From Pseudomonadota bacterium (GTDB lineage: Bacteria; Myxococcota; Myxococcia; Myxococcales; Myxococcaceae), in assembly GCA_023423535.1 (NCBI GenBank), contig JAFAFL010000048.1, positions 1 through 64,000 on the forward strand: 64,000 nucleotides of DNA, read 5' to 3'. Below are positions 7,385 through 17,118 of the stretch, piece by piece. Position numbers and translations under genes: made by a program. Positions within the stretch are counted from its first letter, which is position 1, and each line of letters starts with the position of its first letter. The notes beneath the pieces are model-generated. The model had not been told where the DNA came from. It saw only the letters and a program-made list of their open reading frames with translations, and did no database searches.

Positions 7385-8781
7385 CGGTTTCGCCGCAGCG
7401 CGCGGAGGACTTCGGCAGCCGCGCGCGTGCCCGAGTCGATCGCGCCGTGCACCGTGCCGGCGAAGCCTCCGTGCGTGGCCTCACCGGCGAAGAAGAGACG
7501 ATCGCTCTCGGGTCTGGAGAGTTCCTGCTGCGCATCCGAAGCGCCTCGCGGGACCACGAGATAGCCGCCGCGGGCGAAGGGATCGCTCTGCCAGTCGCGC
7601 GCGCGGTGGGCCTCCAACAGTTGCCCGATCGTGGACCTGTCGATGCGGAAGAGCGCGGAGAGCGAGTCCAGCGCGCGGTGGAGTACCTCACCCGCGGAGA
7701 GCTCTCGGAGCGCCACCGCGCGGGTGCCTCCGGCCCAACCGACGAGCACCGGTGAGCTGAACGGCAGCGGCGCCCAGAAGGTGGGGAAGGGGAGGCCCTC
7801 GCCGTGAATGAAGCTGAAGGAGGGGAGCCGGTCCTTCGACGGAGGCCGCGGGCGCTCGTTCCAGAAAGCGTGACGAAAGCGCAGCGCGACCTTCACGATC
7901 GGGCCGGTCTGCAGGCGGCGCACGGCTTCCATCTTTCTGGGCAGGCCGGGCTCGAAGCGCACGCCGCCGCGCGAGGGAGACTGGGCGAGCACACCGTGCG
8001 GGAGCGTGATGACAGCCGCCCTCGCGTGAAAGGCTCCGAGTGCTTCGCCCTCTGCGGTGCGCGCTTCGACGATCACGTGAGGGCCGCTCCAGCGCACGCG
8101 GTGGACCTCGGCGTTGAGGAAGATGCGTCCGCCGCCCTCGCGCACCTTCTCCGCCAGCAGCCGAGGCACCGCGTCGTAGCCATCGAGCACGCGGAACATC
8201 TCCTCGGCGTGGACCGCCTGCGTCGCCCGCTCCATGTCTCGCAGCGCGGCGGTGCCAGCGATGCCGGGAGGTGCGGCGTAGTAGCCGTCCACGAAGAGCC
8301 TCGCGAGCGAGAGGTCCAGGAGACCGTGCGCGCGCTTCGTGCGTGGATCAGAGAGGAAATCTTCGAACGTGCGATCGGCGCGGCCGCTCTCCACCAGCAG
8401 CTCCGAGACGCGAGCGAAGGCGTTCGACACGTCGTGGAGCTCGCCGTCGAAGAGCCCCCAGTGCGCGTCGCGGTGGCGACGAACCTTGATGGAGCCCTCG
8501 CGGAAGAGACGGCGCAGCGAGCGCGGCTTGCCGTGGACGAACTCCGCGCCGAGCTCGATGGGGTGATCGAAGGACGCGTCACGCAGCGTCTGCACCCGGC
8601 CGCCCACCCGATCGCGGGCCTCGAGCACGTGCACGGAGAGACCTTTCGACACCAACGCCCGCGCCGCGGCGAGCCCTGCTGCACCGGCGCCGATGATTGC
8701 GACGTCTGTTTCCTCAGTGCCGATCACGAGCTCAGGATGAGCTGCGGCGGAGACCCTCTTCTGCGTGCGCGCGCGGGACAC
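7381..8781 (-). CDS. FAD-dependent amine oxidase family protein
   Basis: A 466-residue flavoprotein of the amine oxidase/monoamine oxidase-like family, expected to oxidise an amine or related substrate with FAD. The N-terminal Rossmann motif reads DVAIIGAGAAGLAAARAL, followed by LEARDRVGGRVQT. The C-terminal FAD contact is FFAGEATHGGFAGTVHGAI. No signal peptide is evident; about 25 residues precede the FAD motif from the GTG start, so the true start could be further in. It is convergent with dnaA and their stop codons overlap. The substrate cannot be told from sequence. Confidence 0.85.
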   Translation of the reverse strand: MSRARTQKRVSAAAHPELVIGTEETDVAIIGAGAAGLAAARALVSKGLSVHVLEARDRVGGRVQTLRDASFDHPIELGAEFVHGKPRSLRRLFREGSIKVRRHRDAHWGLFDGELHDVSNAFARVSELLVESGRADRTFEDFLSDPRTKRAHGLLDLSLARLFVDGYYAAPPGIAGTAALRDMERATQAVHAEEMFRVLDGYDAVPRLLAEKVREGGGRIFLNAEVHRVRWSGPHVIVEARTAEGEALGAFHARAAVITLPHGVLAQSPSRGGVRFEPGLPRKMEAVRRLQTGPIVKVALRFRHAFWNERPRPPSKDRLPSFSFIHGEGLPFPTFWAPLPFSSPVLVGWAGGTRAVALRELSAGEVLHRALDSLSALFRIDRSTIGQLLEAHRARDWQSDPFARGGYLVVPRGASDAQQELSRPESDRLFFAGEATHGGFAGTVHGAIDSGTRAAAEVLRALRRNR

Positions 8782-8881
8782 GCTTCATGGGTGGAGACGC
8801 GAAACGGCGGGAGCAATGAAGGAGCGCCTGCCCGGCTGGAGACTGCCTGACACGTGGGGCATTGAATGTATCGTGCCCTTA

Positions 8882-9484
8882 GTGACCAAATGGCTCACAT
8901 CAGTCGTACGCAGCGTGGCGGCGCGCGCGGAGCCCTACCTCGCATCGAGAGGGCAACCGGTCGGTCTTGTCGAAGGCATCGAGTTCCGCGGACCTGCCGA
9001 AGCGGCGACGATGGTCGTCGAGGCCCTGGGGCAACTGAACGCCTACTCCGTCGTTGCTGCATCACGCGTTCGCCGCGGCATTCACCGGATCGTCTGGACC
9101 GACATGCCGAGCTCCTTTCGTAGCTCCGTGCGTACGGCGTTCATCGATTCCCCGCAGGTCCGCTCGCCGAACTCCCTCTCGTTGCTCCTCCTCTGGTTCG
9201 CCTCGACCGAAGAGATCCGCCGGCGCCTGGGCTCCGGGACAAGCGCGGACCCTGTGCGGGTTCGTCTCTCGAACGCGGAGCTTCGAATCACCTCCCGCTT
9301 CATGCGCTGGCAGAGCATCGAGCAGAGCTGGTCACCCGAGCAGCGGGAGGAGCTGTTCGCGTGGCTTTACGACGTGATGCAACCCGCAGATCAGGCTCAG
9401 CGGAGGAAAGAGCTTCAGGAGGAGCTCAAGCAGGGCCTTCGTGAGGCAGCGGGCATGTCGGAACCGGCTCGCAGGAAAGACTGA
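8882..9484 (+). CDS. hypothetical protein
   Basis: A 200-residue product from a GTG (VTKWLTSVVRSVAARAEPYL); an ATG at 8816 in the same frame is an alternative, and neither has a convincing ribosome site. The protein is mixed alpha/beta by eye, with EQREELFAWLYDV near the C-terminus and a charged helix at the end (KELQEELKQGL). No known motif was recognised. It lies alone between divergent or convergent neighbours and its base composition is slightly less GC-rich than the flanks. Possibly lineage-specific. Confidence 0.55.
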   Translation: MTKWLTSVVRSVAARAEPYLASRGQPVGLVEGIEFRGPAEAATMVVEALGQLNAYSVVAASRVRRGIHRIVWTDMPSSFRSSVRTAFIDSPQVRSPNSLSLLLLWFASTEEIRRRLGSGTSADPVRVRLSNAELRITSRFMRWQSIEQSWSPEQREELFAWLYDVMQPADQAQRRKELQEELKQGLREAAGMSEPARRKD

Positions 9485-9507
9485 AGCGGCGCGGTACCCA
9501 ACTCCGG

Positions 9508-9800
9508 CTACAGGCAGCTCCCGGTGCTGATGAGGACGCGGCAGCCGTGCGCGTCGATGTCTTCGCGGTAGTCCGGCCGGGCATCCGCAACCGTGAAGCA
9601 GCGGCTGTTCTCGTTCGGTACCCAGCCGCCGGGCCGATAGCCGTTGCAGTCGCCTCGCGCAGCGAACGGGGATCGGCAAACGTCTTCGCCGCCGGGGTGA
9701 CGACACTGTCCTCGAGCGACACCTCCAGAGGCCCTTCACGCAGCGGCAGCGGCACGTCGGCGTCGAACCTGATGTCGAGGTTCGCGAACTCTTCCGGCAC
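9508..9800 (-). pseudogene. frameshifted Cys-rich protein gene downstream of the MBL lipoprotein
   Basis: A GTG at 9800, 10 nt after the stop of the MBL gene, opens a frame with sensible sequence (PEEFANLDIRFDADVPLP) that degenerates to Arg/Ala/Thr-rich sequence after about 30 residues. A frame displaced by one base gives a coherent continuation: CRHPGGEDVC, then RGDCNGYRPGGW, then a short Cys-containing end with a TAG at 9508. Joined, they make a protein of roughly 97 residues with about five Cys. The shift lies near 9710-9750. It may be a real inactivation, a sequencing error or recoding. Function unknown; it appears co-transcribed with the MBL gene. Confidence 0.5.
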
Positions 9801-9810
9801 CGCGCGGCCC

Positions 9811-11412
9811 CTACGGCCCGAGCTCGATCACCCAGTTGTCGCAGCCGCCGCTCTTCAGATCGTCCACGCCGATGCGGTCTGCGTGAGGGCAGTGCGCGTC
9901 GTTGAGGTCCGTGCGCAGCAGCGTGGCGCCGGTGGCGACGAAGGCGGAGACCACTTCGGGATCCGGCAGGGTGACGGTGCCGTACTTGCGCGGGCCGCTG
10001 CTGATCATCGCCACCTCGGGAGAGACCGCCTGGATGAACGCGAGCCGGCTGGAGGTCTTCGACCCGTGATGCGCGACCTGCATCAGGTCCGCGTCCAGCT
10101 CCTGCGGCCAGTGCGCGAGCAGGTGCGCCTCCACGCCCGAGACCGGCGCGCTCGGATCCGCGCGGGTTCCGCTCTCCGCGTCGCCCATCAGGAGCAGGCT
10201 CGTGCGGCCGAGGTCCATGCGCACCACCAGCGAGGTCTCGTTCACGTTGCTCGCCGCGGCCGCGGTGGCGTGGAGGATGCGGAAGCTCGCGAGCGCCCCG
10301 AGCGTCATCGAGTCGCCCTCGAAGAGCTGCGACCAGCTCACGTCCGGGCCGAAGGGAACCGTGCGCGTGCCCAGCGTCGCCGTCCGATTCTGGGGAACGG
10401 GCGTGGCGGTCCAGTAGTGCGTGCCGCTCTCGCCCGCGACCTTCTGCACGAAGTCGCCGTACACCTGCGTCGTGTACGCGGCGCCGGGCTCGATGACGTT
10501 CTTCACCCGGTAGCAGTGCAGCACGTCCTTCAGCAGCGAGACGTGGTCCTGGTGCGCGTGGCTGAGGAAGAGGTAGTCGATCTCCAGCTCCGCGCCGCCG
10601 ACGTGAGGGCTCGAGAGCGTGTCGCCACGCGGCGCGCACTCGGAGGGACCGGACGGGCCGAGCGCCGCGAAGAGATAGGCGAGCAGCCGGTTCGAGCTCG
10701 CGCCGTTGGAGATGCCGGTGAGGTCGTCGCTCGAGCCGCCGTCGAAGAGCGCGGTGAAGTCGTGGCCCTGCACCAGCAACGCGAGCCCCGTCCCCACGTC
10801 GATGAGGTGGATTCGGAAGGTTCCCGGCGCGGGCTTCGTCTGCGGAACCTGCGCAGCGCTCGCGGCCCAGGTGATCGTCCGCTGCGGCGGCTGCGGCAGG
10901 GAGGGACCGGCGTCGGGCACCGCGCCACCGTCAGGGTCGCTGCTCCAACCGGCGTCGTCGTCATCAGGCTCGACCTCAGCGCCCGCATCGGGGTCGATCT
11001 CCGCGCCGGCATCGATGTCCGCATCCTGCCCGCCATCTTCTTCATCGGGCTCGGGCGGAGGCTCACTGCCCGCGACTGCGGCATCGAGCGCCGCGCCCGC
11101 ATCGAGCGGCTCCGGCTCGGAGATGACGCCCGCGTCCACCTCCTCCTCCGGCGGCGTGCGCTGCAGCGGCTGCCGGACCATCGCCCAATGCTCAGGCTCG
11201 AGCTCGAGGCGCTGCTCCGGTGCGCGCACGTGGACGCCGACCTGCGTCTGCACCCGCTCGGCGGGCGTCGTGACGACGCCTATGGTCTGCGGCGTGCCGT
11301 GAAGCGGAGGAACAGGCTCCGTTTCCTCCAGCGGCCCGACGACGCCGCCACACGCTGACAACGCAGACAACAGCAGCGCGAACACGACGCGGCGGACGGA
11401 GAGGAGCGACAT
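9811..11412 (-). CDS. lipoprotein with ComEC-like metallo-beta-lactamase fold domain
   Basis: The product is 533 residues. A signal peptide ends in a lipobox (ALSAC), then a linker of about 100 residues is rich in Asp, Glu, Pro and Ala. The C-terminal half is an MBL domain resembling the ComEC C-terminal hydrolase: HLIDVGTGLALLV, the metal-binding FLSHAHQDHVSLL, LLLMGDAE and VAHHGSKTSS. Such domains hydrolyse phosphoesters, sometimes extracellular DNA or nucleotides. No ComEC membrane channel is present, so this is a surface-anchored stand-alone enzyme. A frameshifted Cys-rich gene follows. Confidence 0.8.
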   Translation of the reverse strand: MSLLSVRRVVFALLLSALSACGGVVGPLEETEPVPPLHGTPQTIGVVTTPAERVQTQVGVHVRAPEQRLELEPEHWAMVRQPLQRTPPEEEVDAGVISEPEPLDAGAALDAAVAGSEPPPEPDEEDGGQDADIDAGAEIDPDAGAEVEPDDDDAGWSSDPDGGAVPDAGPSLPQPPQRTITWAASAAQVPQTKPAPGTFRIHLIDVGTGLALLVQGHDFTALFDGGSSDDLTGISNGASSNRLLAYLFAALGPSGPSECAPRGDTLSSPHVGGAELEIDYLFLSHAHQDHVSLLKDVLHCYRVKNVIEPGAAYTTQVYGDFVQKVAGESGTHYWTATPVPQNRTATLGTRTVPFGPDVSWSQLFEGDSMTLGALASFRILHATAAAASNVNETSLVVRMDLGRTSLLLMGDAESGTRADPSAPVSGVEAHLLAHWPQELDADLMQVAHHGSKTSSRLAFIQAVSPEVAMISSGPRKYGTVTLPDPEVVSAFVATGATLLRTDLNDAHCPHADRIGVDDLKSGGCDNWVIELGP

Positions 11413-11523
11413 GACGCGCGGACTCTGAGCGCGCTCGCAGGGGCCTGTGTAGTTGGGTCCTCACTCACCGCCACGGGGCGCGCGTGACCTTTGCCCGCTC
11501 GCCTCTGCCGCTCGGCGATCGGG

Positions 11524-12099
11524 TCAGTCACTACCCTGCGCAGCGTCCACACCTGTGCCCACAGAAGCGGCGTAGAGGAAGCGCGCGTAGCCGATCTCCG
11601 AGGCGCTCTTCGTCAGCTCCACGTTCGCCCACGCGACGACGTCCATCAGCGGCTGCGTGTTCGGCGGGAAGGGCCAACGCGCGCGTTCGGTCGATCTCAA
11701 CGCTGCGTCATCGAGCGCCGAGAGCTCGCGCGTCCACGTCGCGTGCAGCCCTTCGATCCACGCGCGCACTGCCTCCGCGCTTCCGGGCCAGCGCACCGCT
11801 TCGCGCTGCAGCGTGCCGGCGCCGAAGGTGTGATCGATCACCATCTGCCACCAGAACCCGAGGTGCCAGGTCAGCCACCCGATGCTCGACGGACCGAGCC
11901 CGTAGCCCTCGTGCTCCGGCCAGTCCGCGCGGAAGAGCCCATCTTCTCCGCGCCACACGTGCAGCCCCTTCTCTGCCGGACGCCAGAGGCACTCTTCGGT
12001 GGTCAGCGACTCGAGGTGGTACTGCGTCAGCGCCCACGCGATGCCCAGCTGCCGCGTGAGCAGTTCCTTCACCGTCACGTCTCCCACCACGAGTGACAC
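11524..12099 (-). CDS. DinB-like (four-helix) family protein
   Basis: A 191-residue product of the DinB/DUF664 superfamily: four-helix metal-binding proteins, some of which are thiol-dependent transferases. The segment SIGWLTWHLGFWWQMVIDH carries the His residues typical of the metal site. The GTG start has a GGAG site 6 nt upstream, formed by the last codons of the kinase gene, whose stop lies 3 nt before the start. An inner GTG at 12072 is also possible. The operon link to the kinase is clear; the substrate is unknown. Confidence 0.75.
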   Translation of the reverse strand: MSLVVGDVTVKELLTRQLGIAWALTQYHLESLTTEECLWRPAEKGLHVWRGEDGLFRADWPEHEGYGLGPSSIGWLTWHLGFWWQMVIDHTFGAGTLQREAVRWPGSAEAVRAWIEGLHATWTRELSALDDAALRSTERARWPFPPNTQPLMDVVAWANVELTKSASEIGYARFLYAASVGTGVDAAQGSD

Positions 12100-12102
12100 G
12101 CG

Positions 12103-13830
12103 CTACTCCGTCGGCAGGTCCGCCAGCTCCACGCGGAAGGCGGTGTTCTCCCCGGCCCGAATCGGCGCACTGAGCAGGCGCACCGTTCCATCCGCACCCT
12201 TCAGGCGCAGCAGGTGAGTTCCCTGCGGCAGCGCGGCGTTGAAGAGCGGGGTCTTGCCCACCTCCTTTGCGCCGCGGAGCACGGTGGCCTCGGGGACGGT
12301 GATGAGCGTGAGCGTTCCGCCTGCTGTTGCCTTGCGCGTGCCACCCGCCGCCTGAGGCGCTGCCCGTCCCTCTTCAGCTGCGACCTGCGCCAGCGCGAGC
12401 GACTCGGGGGTGACGTGCTCCGACTGCTGCGGCGGGAGCGGCGTGCGCACCGGCTCGGGGAAGGGCTTGATGCGCGGGTCGTTGTAGACGGGGATGGGCC
12501 GCGGCTGCGCCTGCGCCGACTGCGCGCCATCACCCGCGGACGGAGGCAAGGCGTGCACGAGCTTCCACGCGCCGAAGCCACCGCCCACCACGATGACCAG
12601 CACGACCGCCGCCACGACGAGGTTGCCGCGCAGCTCCGCGAGCCGCTTCTCCGTCCGGGCGATCACCGCGCTCGGCGGCGCGACCGCGACCGTGTCCCGC
12701 ACCGGCGCCTTCCCACCCACGAGCGGAATGGGCGGAGGCTGCGGCGGCACAACGCCCGGCTTCTTCTTCGGCGCGCCGCGGGCGGTGATCTCCTCGAAGT
12801 CCATGCCCGCGTCGCCCTTCAACTGCCCGAGCGCGAGCTTCGCCAGCTTCGACGGATCCGCGGCCTGGTCTCCCGCCGACTCGAGCAGCGCACGCGTCGC
12901 GGCGACCTTCTTCTCGAACAGCTCCCGCATCTGCAGCGCGAGCTGCTCCTGATCGTAGAGCAGCGGACCCGCGACCTTCTCCAGCGCCCGCGCCATCTCC
13001 CGCGCGGTCCCAAACCGGTCCGAACGCTCCCGCGACAACGCGCGCGCGACGACGGCGGAGAGCTCCTCGCTCACCAGCTCGTTGAGGTCGTGCAGCTTCG
13101 GGATGGGCCCTTCGAGGATGAGCCGCATCTCCTCCGGCTCGGTCTGCGCGGCGAAGAGGCGCTGCCCGCTGAGCATCTCGTGCAGCACCACGCCCACGCT
13201 GAAGACGTCGCTGCGCCCGTCGAGCTCCTCGCCGCGCACCTGCTCCGGCGACATGTAGCCGGTCGTCCCCTTCACCATCCCCATCGCGGTGCGCCCGAGC
13301 CTTCCGCGCGCCTTGGCGATGCCGAAGTCGAGAAGCTTCGTCACCCCGTCGTAGGTCACCATGACGTTCTTCTGCGCCACGTCGCGGTGGACCACCGGCA
13401 GGGCCTTGCCGGTCGGATCGGTGAAGGTGTGCGCGTAGTGGAGCGCGTTGAGGACGTCCCTCGCGACCGTCACCGAGAACCCCATGGGGATGGTGCGCTT
13501 CGTGCGGTTGCAGGCGGAGGCCACCTGGTTGAGGTTCTGGCCGGAGATGAACTCCATCGCCAGGTAGAGGCCCTCCTCGTCCTCGTCGAGGTCGAACACC
13601 TGCGCGATGTTCGGGTGCGAGAAGGCCGCGGTGATGCGCGCCTCGTCGAGGAACATCTTCACGAACTGCTCGTCCGCCTTCACGTCCGGGAGGATGCGCT
13701 TGACGACGACGAACTTTCGGAAGCCGCCCGGGCCCGCGGTGAAGGCGAGAAAGAGCTCGGCCATCCCGCCCAGGCTCAGCTGGGTGAGGACCTCGTACTT
13801 GCCGATTCGCTGGCCGCGGTAGATGTCCAA
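12103..13830 (-). CDS. Ser/Thr protein kinase with C-terminal PEGA domain
   Basis: A Hanks-type kinase of 575 residues from a TTG start. The kinase domain covers about 11-280: Gly-rich loop LSLGGMAELF, catalytic Lys in VVVKRIL, catalytic loop VVHRDVAQKN, DFGIAK, and SPE in place of APE. A Pro-rich linker precedes one membrane helix (about 400-425, VVAAVVLVIVVGGGFGAW). The C-terminal extracytoplasmic part has a PEGA-like domain (LTLITVPEATVLRGAKEVG). Such kinases are numerous in myxobacteria and sense envelope or developmental signals. The linked DinB gene starts 3 nt after the stop. A paralogue of the same layout lies at 31083-33560. Confidence 0.92.
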   Translation of the reverse strand: MDIYRGQRIGKYEVLTQLSLGGMAELFLAFTAGPGGFRKFVVVKRILPDVKADEQFVKMFLDEARITAAFSHPNIAQVFDLDEDEEGLYLAMEFISGQNLNQVASACNRTKRTIPMGFSVTVARDVLNALHYAHTFTDPTGKALPVVHRDVAQKNVMVTYDGVTKLLDFGIAKARGRLGRTAMGMVKGTTGYMSPEQVRGEELDGRSDVFSVGVVLHEMLSGQRLFAAQTEPEEMRLILEGPIPKLHDLNELVSEELSAVVARALSRERSDRFGTAREMARALEKVAGPLLYDQEQLALQMRELFEKKVAATRALLESAGDQAADPSKLAKLALGQLKGDAGMDFEEITARGAPKKKPGVVPPQPPPIPLVGGKAPVRDTVAVAPPSAVIARTEKRLAELRGNLVVAAVVLVIVVGGGFGAWKLVHALPPSAGDGAQSAQAQPRPIPVYNDPRIKPFPEPVRTPLPPQQSEHVTPESLALAQVAAEEGRAAPQAAGGTRKATAGGTLTLITVPEATVLRGAKEVGKTPLFNAALPQGTHLLRLKGADGTVRLLSAPIRAGENTAFRVELADLPTE

Positions 13831-13989
13831 ACGCCGCCGAGCCTACCGCTTTTCCCCGCACGCCAGCCAGGCAGCCGGCAGCGGCCGCGAAGAGCTGGCT
13901 CATCGCGTGCAATCCGCAAGGCTCGTCGGGCCGTTTCACTGGAGTGTGCGAGCACATGAGGCGTGTCATCGGAAGAATGGGGGTCGCGC

Positions 13990-15813
13990 ATGACCCCTGA
14001 CACGAGCCTCGGCGCGGTCGTGCTGCTCACCTCCACCGCCGCCGTCTGCTTCGCAGTGGCGCTCGACGGTCTGGCAAGGAGGGGAGGCATCCTCGGGATG
14101 AGGGCCGCGCTCACCCTCGTCGCCTCCAGCGCGGCGGTGGCGAGCATCTGCCTCCTCGGCGCGGCGCACGAGACGCAGGCCGCACAGGCCCTCCGCTGGC
14201 ACGTGGGCATCCGCGCGGCGATGGGCGGACTCGGAGCGGGGAGCCTCGGTGCGGCGGCAGCGCTCGCCCGCTGGAGGCCGGCGAGGCCCGTCTGGATCGC
14301 GCTCGGCTGCGGTGCGTCGCTGGTGCTCGGCGGCGCCGCGCTGGCGCTGCAGATGACGCCGGCGGAGCTGGTGCGCACGCCGATCAGCTGGTTCCCCACC
14401 AACGCCGCGGTGCGCCTCTTCGACGCGGTGGTCATCGCCGGCGCGTCGCTCTCGCTCGTGGTGGCGGCGGTGGTGAGGTTGCGCTCGGGCGCGCGCTACG
14501 GCCGCCGGGTGATGAAGCTCCTCGTGGCGATGCAGGGCGTCGTCGCGCTGATGTACTTCGCGGTGCGGATGTGGGCGCCGCCCTTTGCGATGCAGGCCTT
14601 CGGCGTCTCGCTCACCGGCATCTCCGCGATCGCCTTCTGGGTGCTCCTGCGCAACTGGCGCGCGACGGGCGTGGGCATCGAGGCCTACCAGTTCCTCTTC
14701 CGCGCGCTCTCGCTGCCGGCGGTCGCGGTGGATCTGCACACCGACGCGGCGATCCTCAATCCGGCGGCGTCGAAGCTCTTCGGCACGAAGGCGACCGCGT
14801 TGGATGCGGTGCGAAAGCTCGGACTCGGCGACTCGGTGGAGGAGGCCCTCCGCGGGCTCGGCGGCAAGCGGCTGGGCGAGGTGAAGGTCGAGGGTGTCCC
14901 CGACCGCCAGTTCGAGCTGCTCGTGCACCACGATCCCGACGAGGACATCGGGCTGCTGGTGCTGATGGACGTGACCGAACGCGCCCTGCACGCGCGCGAC
15001 CTCTCGCACACGCTCTCCGAGCTGCGGCAGATGCAGGAGCGCCTCATCACCCAGGAGAAGATGGCGGCGCTCGGCGTGCTGGTGGCGGGCGTGAACCACG
15101 AGATCAACAACCCGCTCGCCTATGCGTCGGCGAACCTGCGCTCGTCGAAGGAGCTCGCCCAGTCGCTGCTGGAAGGCATCGCGCTCGCGCGGCGCCTCGA
15201 GGGCTCAGGTCCGGAGGCCACCGCGCTTCGAGAGTGGGCGCGGCGCGAAGAGGTGCTCGAGGCAGAGCGGGATCTGCTCCCCGCGCTGCGCGAGGCGGAG
15301 GACGGCTGCGCGCGGATCCAGACCACCGTCGCGTCGATGAAGCTGCTCAGCCGGCAGGGCGAGTCGGAGGAGAGGATCGATCTCGCGGAGGCAATCCACG
15401 CCGGCGTGCGCATCGGACGGACGAACCTCGCGCAGGGAGTGGAGGTCGAGGTGACCGTCGAAGGCCCACTCTCGGTGCGCGGCGAGGCGGGAGACCTCAG
15501 CCGCCTGGTGACGAACCTTCTCGTGAACGCCGGCCATGCGGTGGGCGCGCGTGGCCGCATCGACGTGCGTGCCTGGAGCGAGGGCGGAGAGGCGGTGCTG
15601 CAGGTGGAGGACGACGGGCCCGGCGTGCCTCAGGCGCTGCGGGCGCGGATCTTCGAGCCCTTCTTCACCACCAAGTCACCGGGCGTGGGCACCGGACTGG
15701 GCCTCGCCATCGGCTGGGAGACCGCTCGGCGTCACCGCGGCTGCCTGCGGCTCGTCGAAGGGAAGGGCAGCGGCGCGTGCTTCGAGCTCCGTGTGCCGCT
15801 CTCTCCTGCGTGA
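13990..15813 (+). CDS. sensor histidine kinase
   Basis: A 607-residue membrane sensor kinase. The N-terminal 230 residues contain six or so membrane segments. A PAS-like domain (about 245-330) is followed by a coiled coil and the HisKA domain with the phospho-acceptor His in VNHEINNPLAY. The ATPase domain has the N box (NLLVNAGHAV), G1 (DDGPGV), F box (FEPFFTTKSPG) and G2 (GTGLGLAI). There is no receiver domain and no adjacent response-regulator gene, so it is an orphan kinase. The ATG chosen has a GGGGG site 6 nt upstream; a GTG at 13963 is an alternative. Confidence 0.92.
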   Translation: MTPDTSLGAVVLLTSTAAVCFAVALDGLARRGGILGMRAALTLVASSAAVASICLLGAAHETQAAQALRWHVGIRAAMGGLGAGSLGAAAALARWRPARPVWIALGCGASLVLGGAALALQMTPAELVRTPISWFPTNAAVRLFDAVVIAGASLSLVVAAVVRLRSGARYGRRVMKLLVAMQGVVALMYFAVRMWAPPFAMQAFGVSLTGISAIAFWVLLRNWRATGVGIEAYQFLFRALSLPAVAVDLHTDAAILNPAASKLFGTKATALDAVRKLGLGDSVEEALRGLGGKRLGEVKVEGVPDRQFELLVHHDPDEDIGLLVLMDVTERALHARDLSHTLSELRQMQERLITQEKMAALGVLVAGVNHEINNPLAYASANLRSSKELAQSLLEGIALARRLEGSGPEATALREWARREEVLEAERDLLPALREAEDGCARIQTTVASMKLLSRQGESEERIDLAEAIHAGVRIGRTNLAQGVEVEVTVEGPLSVRGEAGDLSRLVTNLLVNAGHAVGARGRIDVRAWSEGGEAVLQVEDDGPGVPQALRARIFEPFFTTKSPGVGTGLGLAIGWETARRHRGCLRLVEGKGSGACFELRVPLSPA

Positions 15814-15828
15814 ACACTCACGTGACCG

Positions 15829-17118
15829 TTAGCCCTCGGCGCTCGCAATCAGCTCTCGGAACACCGGCCGCAGATCGCCCTTCGCGCCCAGCAGCTTGAG
15901 GTTCTGCAGCAGCCCGCCCAGCGCGCGGCCCACGAGCAGCGACTCCGCCGGCGGCTTCACCCTCACGAGGTCCAGCGGCCTCGTGCGCTTGAGCCCCGCG
16001 AGCTTCATCAGCGTGTCGTCGCGGCCGAAGTCCACGAACCCGCTCACGGGCCCGCGGCTGAGCTCGACGATCTCGGTGAGCAGCGCGCGCGCCTTGTCCT
16101 CGGGCAGGTTCATGGTGAAGCCCGCGCGGCCCATCACCTCCACCCAGTCGGGCCGCGGTCCGCCGAGCGTGTGCCGCAGCACCTCGAGGCTCGCCGCGTG
16201 GAAGGCCTCGCTGCCGAACTTCACGCAGCCGAAGTCGAGCACGCCCAGCCGTCCGTCCTCGAGGAGGATGAAGTTGCCCGGGTGCGTGTCCGCGTGGATC
16301 GCACGGTGGAGGATCCAGGGACCCCAAGTCGCTCGCACCAGCTGCTCCGCGCGCCGCCAGCGCTCGTTTTCACTCATCGAAGACGCGTCGATGTTTCCCA
16401 GCGTGGTGCCGCGGAAGCGCTCCATCACCAGCACGCGCGCGGTGCAGAACTCGGGATAGGGGAGCGGCGCCGCGAGGTCCGGCCACCGCGCGTAGAGCTC
16501 GCGGAAGCGCTGCAGGAACGAGAGCTCGCGCAGGTAGTCGAGCTCGCCGCCGATCTCGGTGCGGATCTCCTGCGCATAGGTCCCGGAGTCCACGAGCCCG
16601 CTCATCCCGATGGCGCCGAGCATCGACTCGAGGTTCTGCAGGTCGTCCTCCAGCGCCTCGGCCACGCCGGGGTACTGGACCTTCACCACCACGTCCTCGC
16701 CGGTGCGAAGCTTCGCCGCGTGCACCTGGCCCAAAGATGCCGCCGCGAGCGGCTCCTTCGAGAGCTCGGCGAAGACCTCGTCCAGCGGCCGCCCGAGCTC
16801 CTTCTCGAGCACCGGCGCGAGCTTCTCGAAGGGCATCGTCGGCGCCTGGGAGAAGAGCTTCGAGAGCACGACGCGCGTCTCCGGCGGCAGCTGGTCGGCA
16901 AACATCGACGCCATCTGCCCCGCCTTCAGCGCCGCGCCCTTGAGGCTGCCGAGCGTCTCGAGGATTCGCTTCGCCGCCAGCTCGTGTCCGCTTCCCTGTC
17001 CACCGAAAAGTCGCTTCACGCGATCCGCGGCGAGCCCCGCGCCCACGCTCGTCGCCATGCCGGCCATCTTCCGGAAGCGCTGCAGCCGGCCGGTCGGGAT
17101 GTCGTCGTCTTTCGCCAT
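15829..17118 (-). CDS. ABC1/UbiB-type atypical kinase family protein
   Basis: A 429-residue member of the ABC1/AarF/UbiB protein-kinase-like family, ATPases linked to quinone or lipid metabolism. Diagnostic motifs are the KxGQ helix (GAALKAGQMASM), the Ala-rich loop (AAASLGQVHAA), VVVKVQYPG with the ATP-site Lys, HADTHPGNF, and LDFG. The ATG start has an AGGA site in its leader. That leader also holds the first DnaA-box-like sites of the cluster at 17119-17293. Confidence 0.88.
   Translation of the reverse strand: MAKDDDIPTGRLQRFRKMAGMATSVGAGLAADRVKRLFGGQGSGHELAAKRILETLGSLKGAALKAGQMASMFADQLPPETRVVLSKLFSQAPTMPFEKLAPVLEKELGRPLDEVFAELSKEPLAAASLGQVHAAKLRTGEDVVVKVQYPGVAEALEDDLQNLESMLGAIGMSGLVDSGTYAQEIRTEIGGELDYLRELSFLQRFRELYARWPDLAAPLPYPEFCTARVLVMERFRGTTLGNIDASSMSENERWRRAEQLVRATWGPWILHRAIHADTHPGNFILLEDGRLGVLDFGCVKFGSEAFHAASLEVLRHTLGGPRPDWVEVMGRAGFTMNLPEDKARALLTEIVELSRGPVSGFVDFGRDDTLMKLAGLKRTRPLDLVRVKPPAESLLVGRALGGLLQNLKLLGAKGDLRPVFRELIASAEG

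Noticed and set aside
14571..15899. Long open frame of 442 codons inside the histidine kinase
   Set aside because: It overlaps the kinase in another frame; the sequence is Arg/Gly/Ala-rich without domains, and the kinase has all its boxes.
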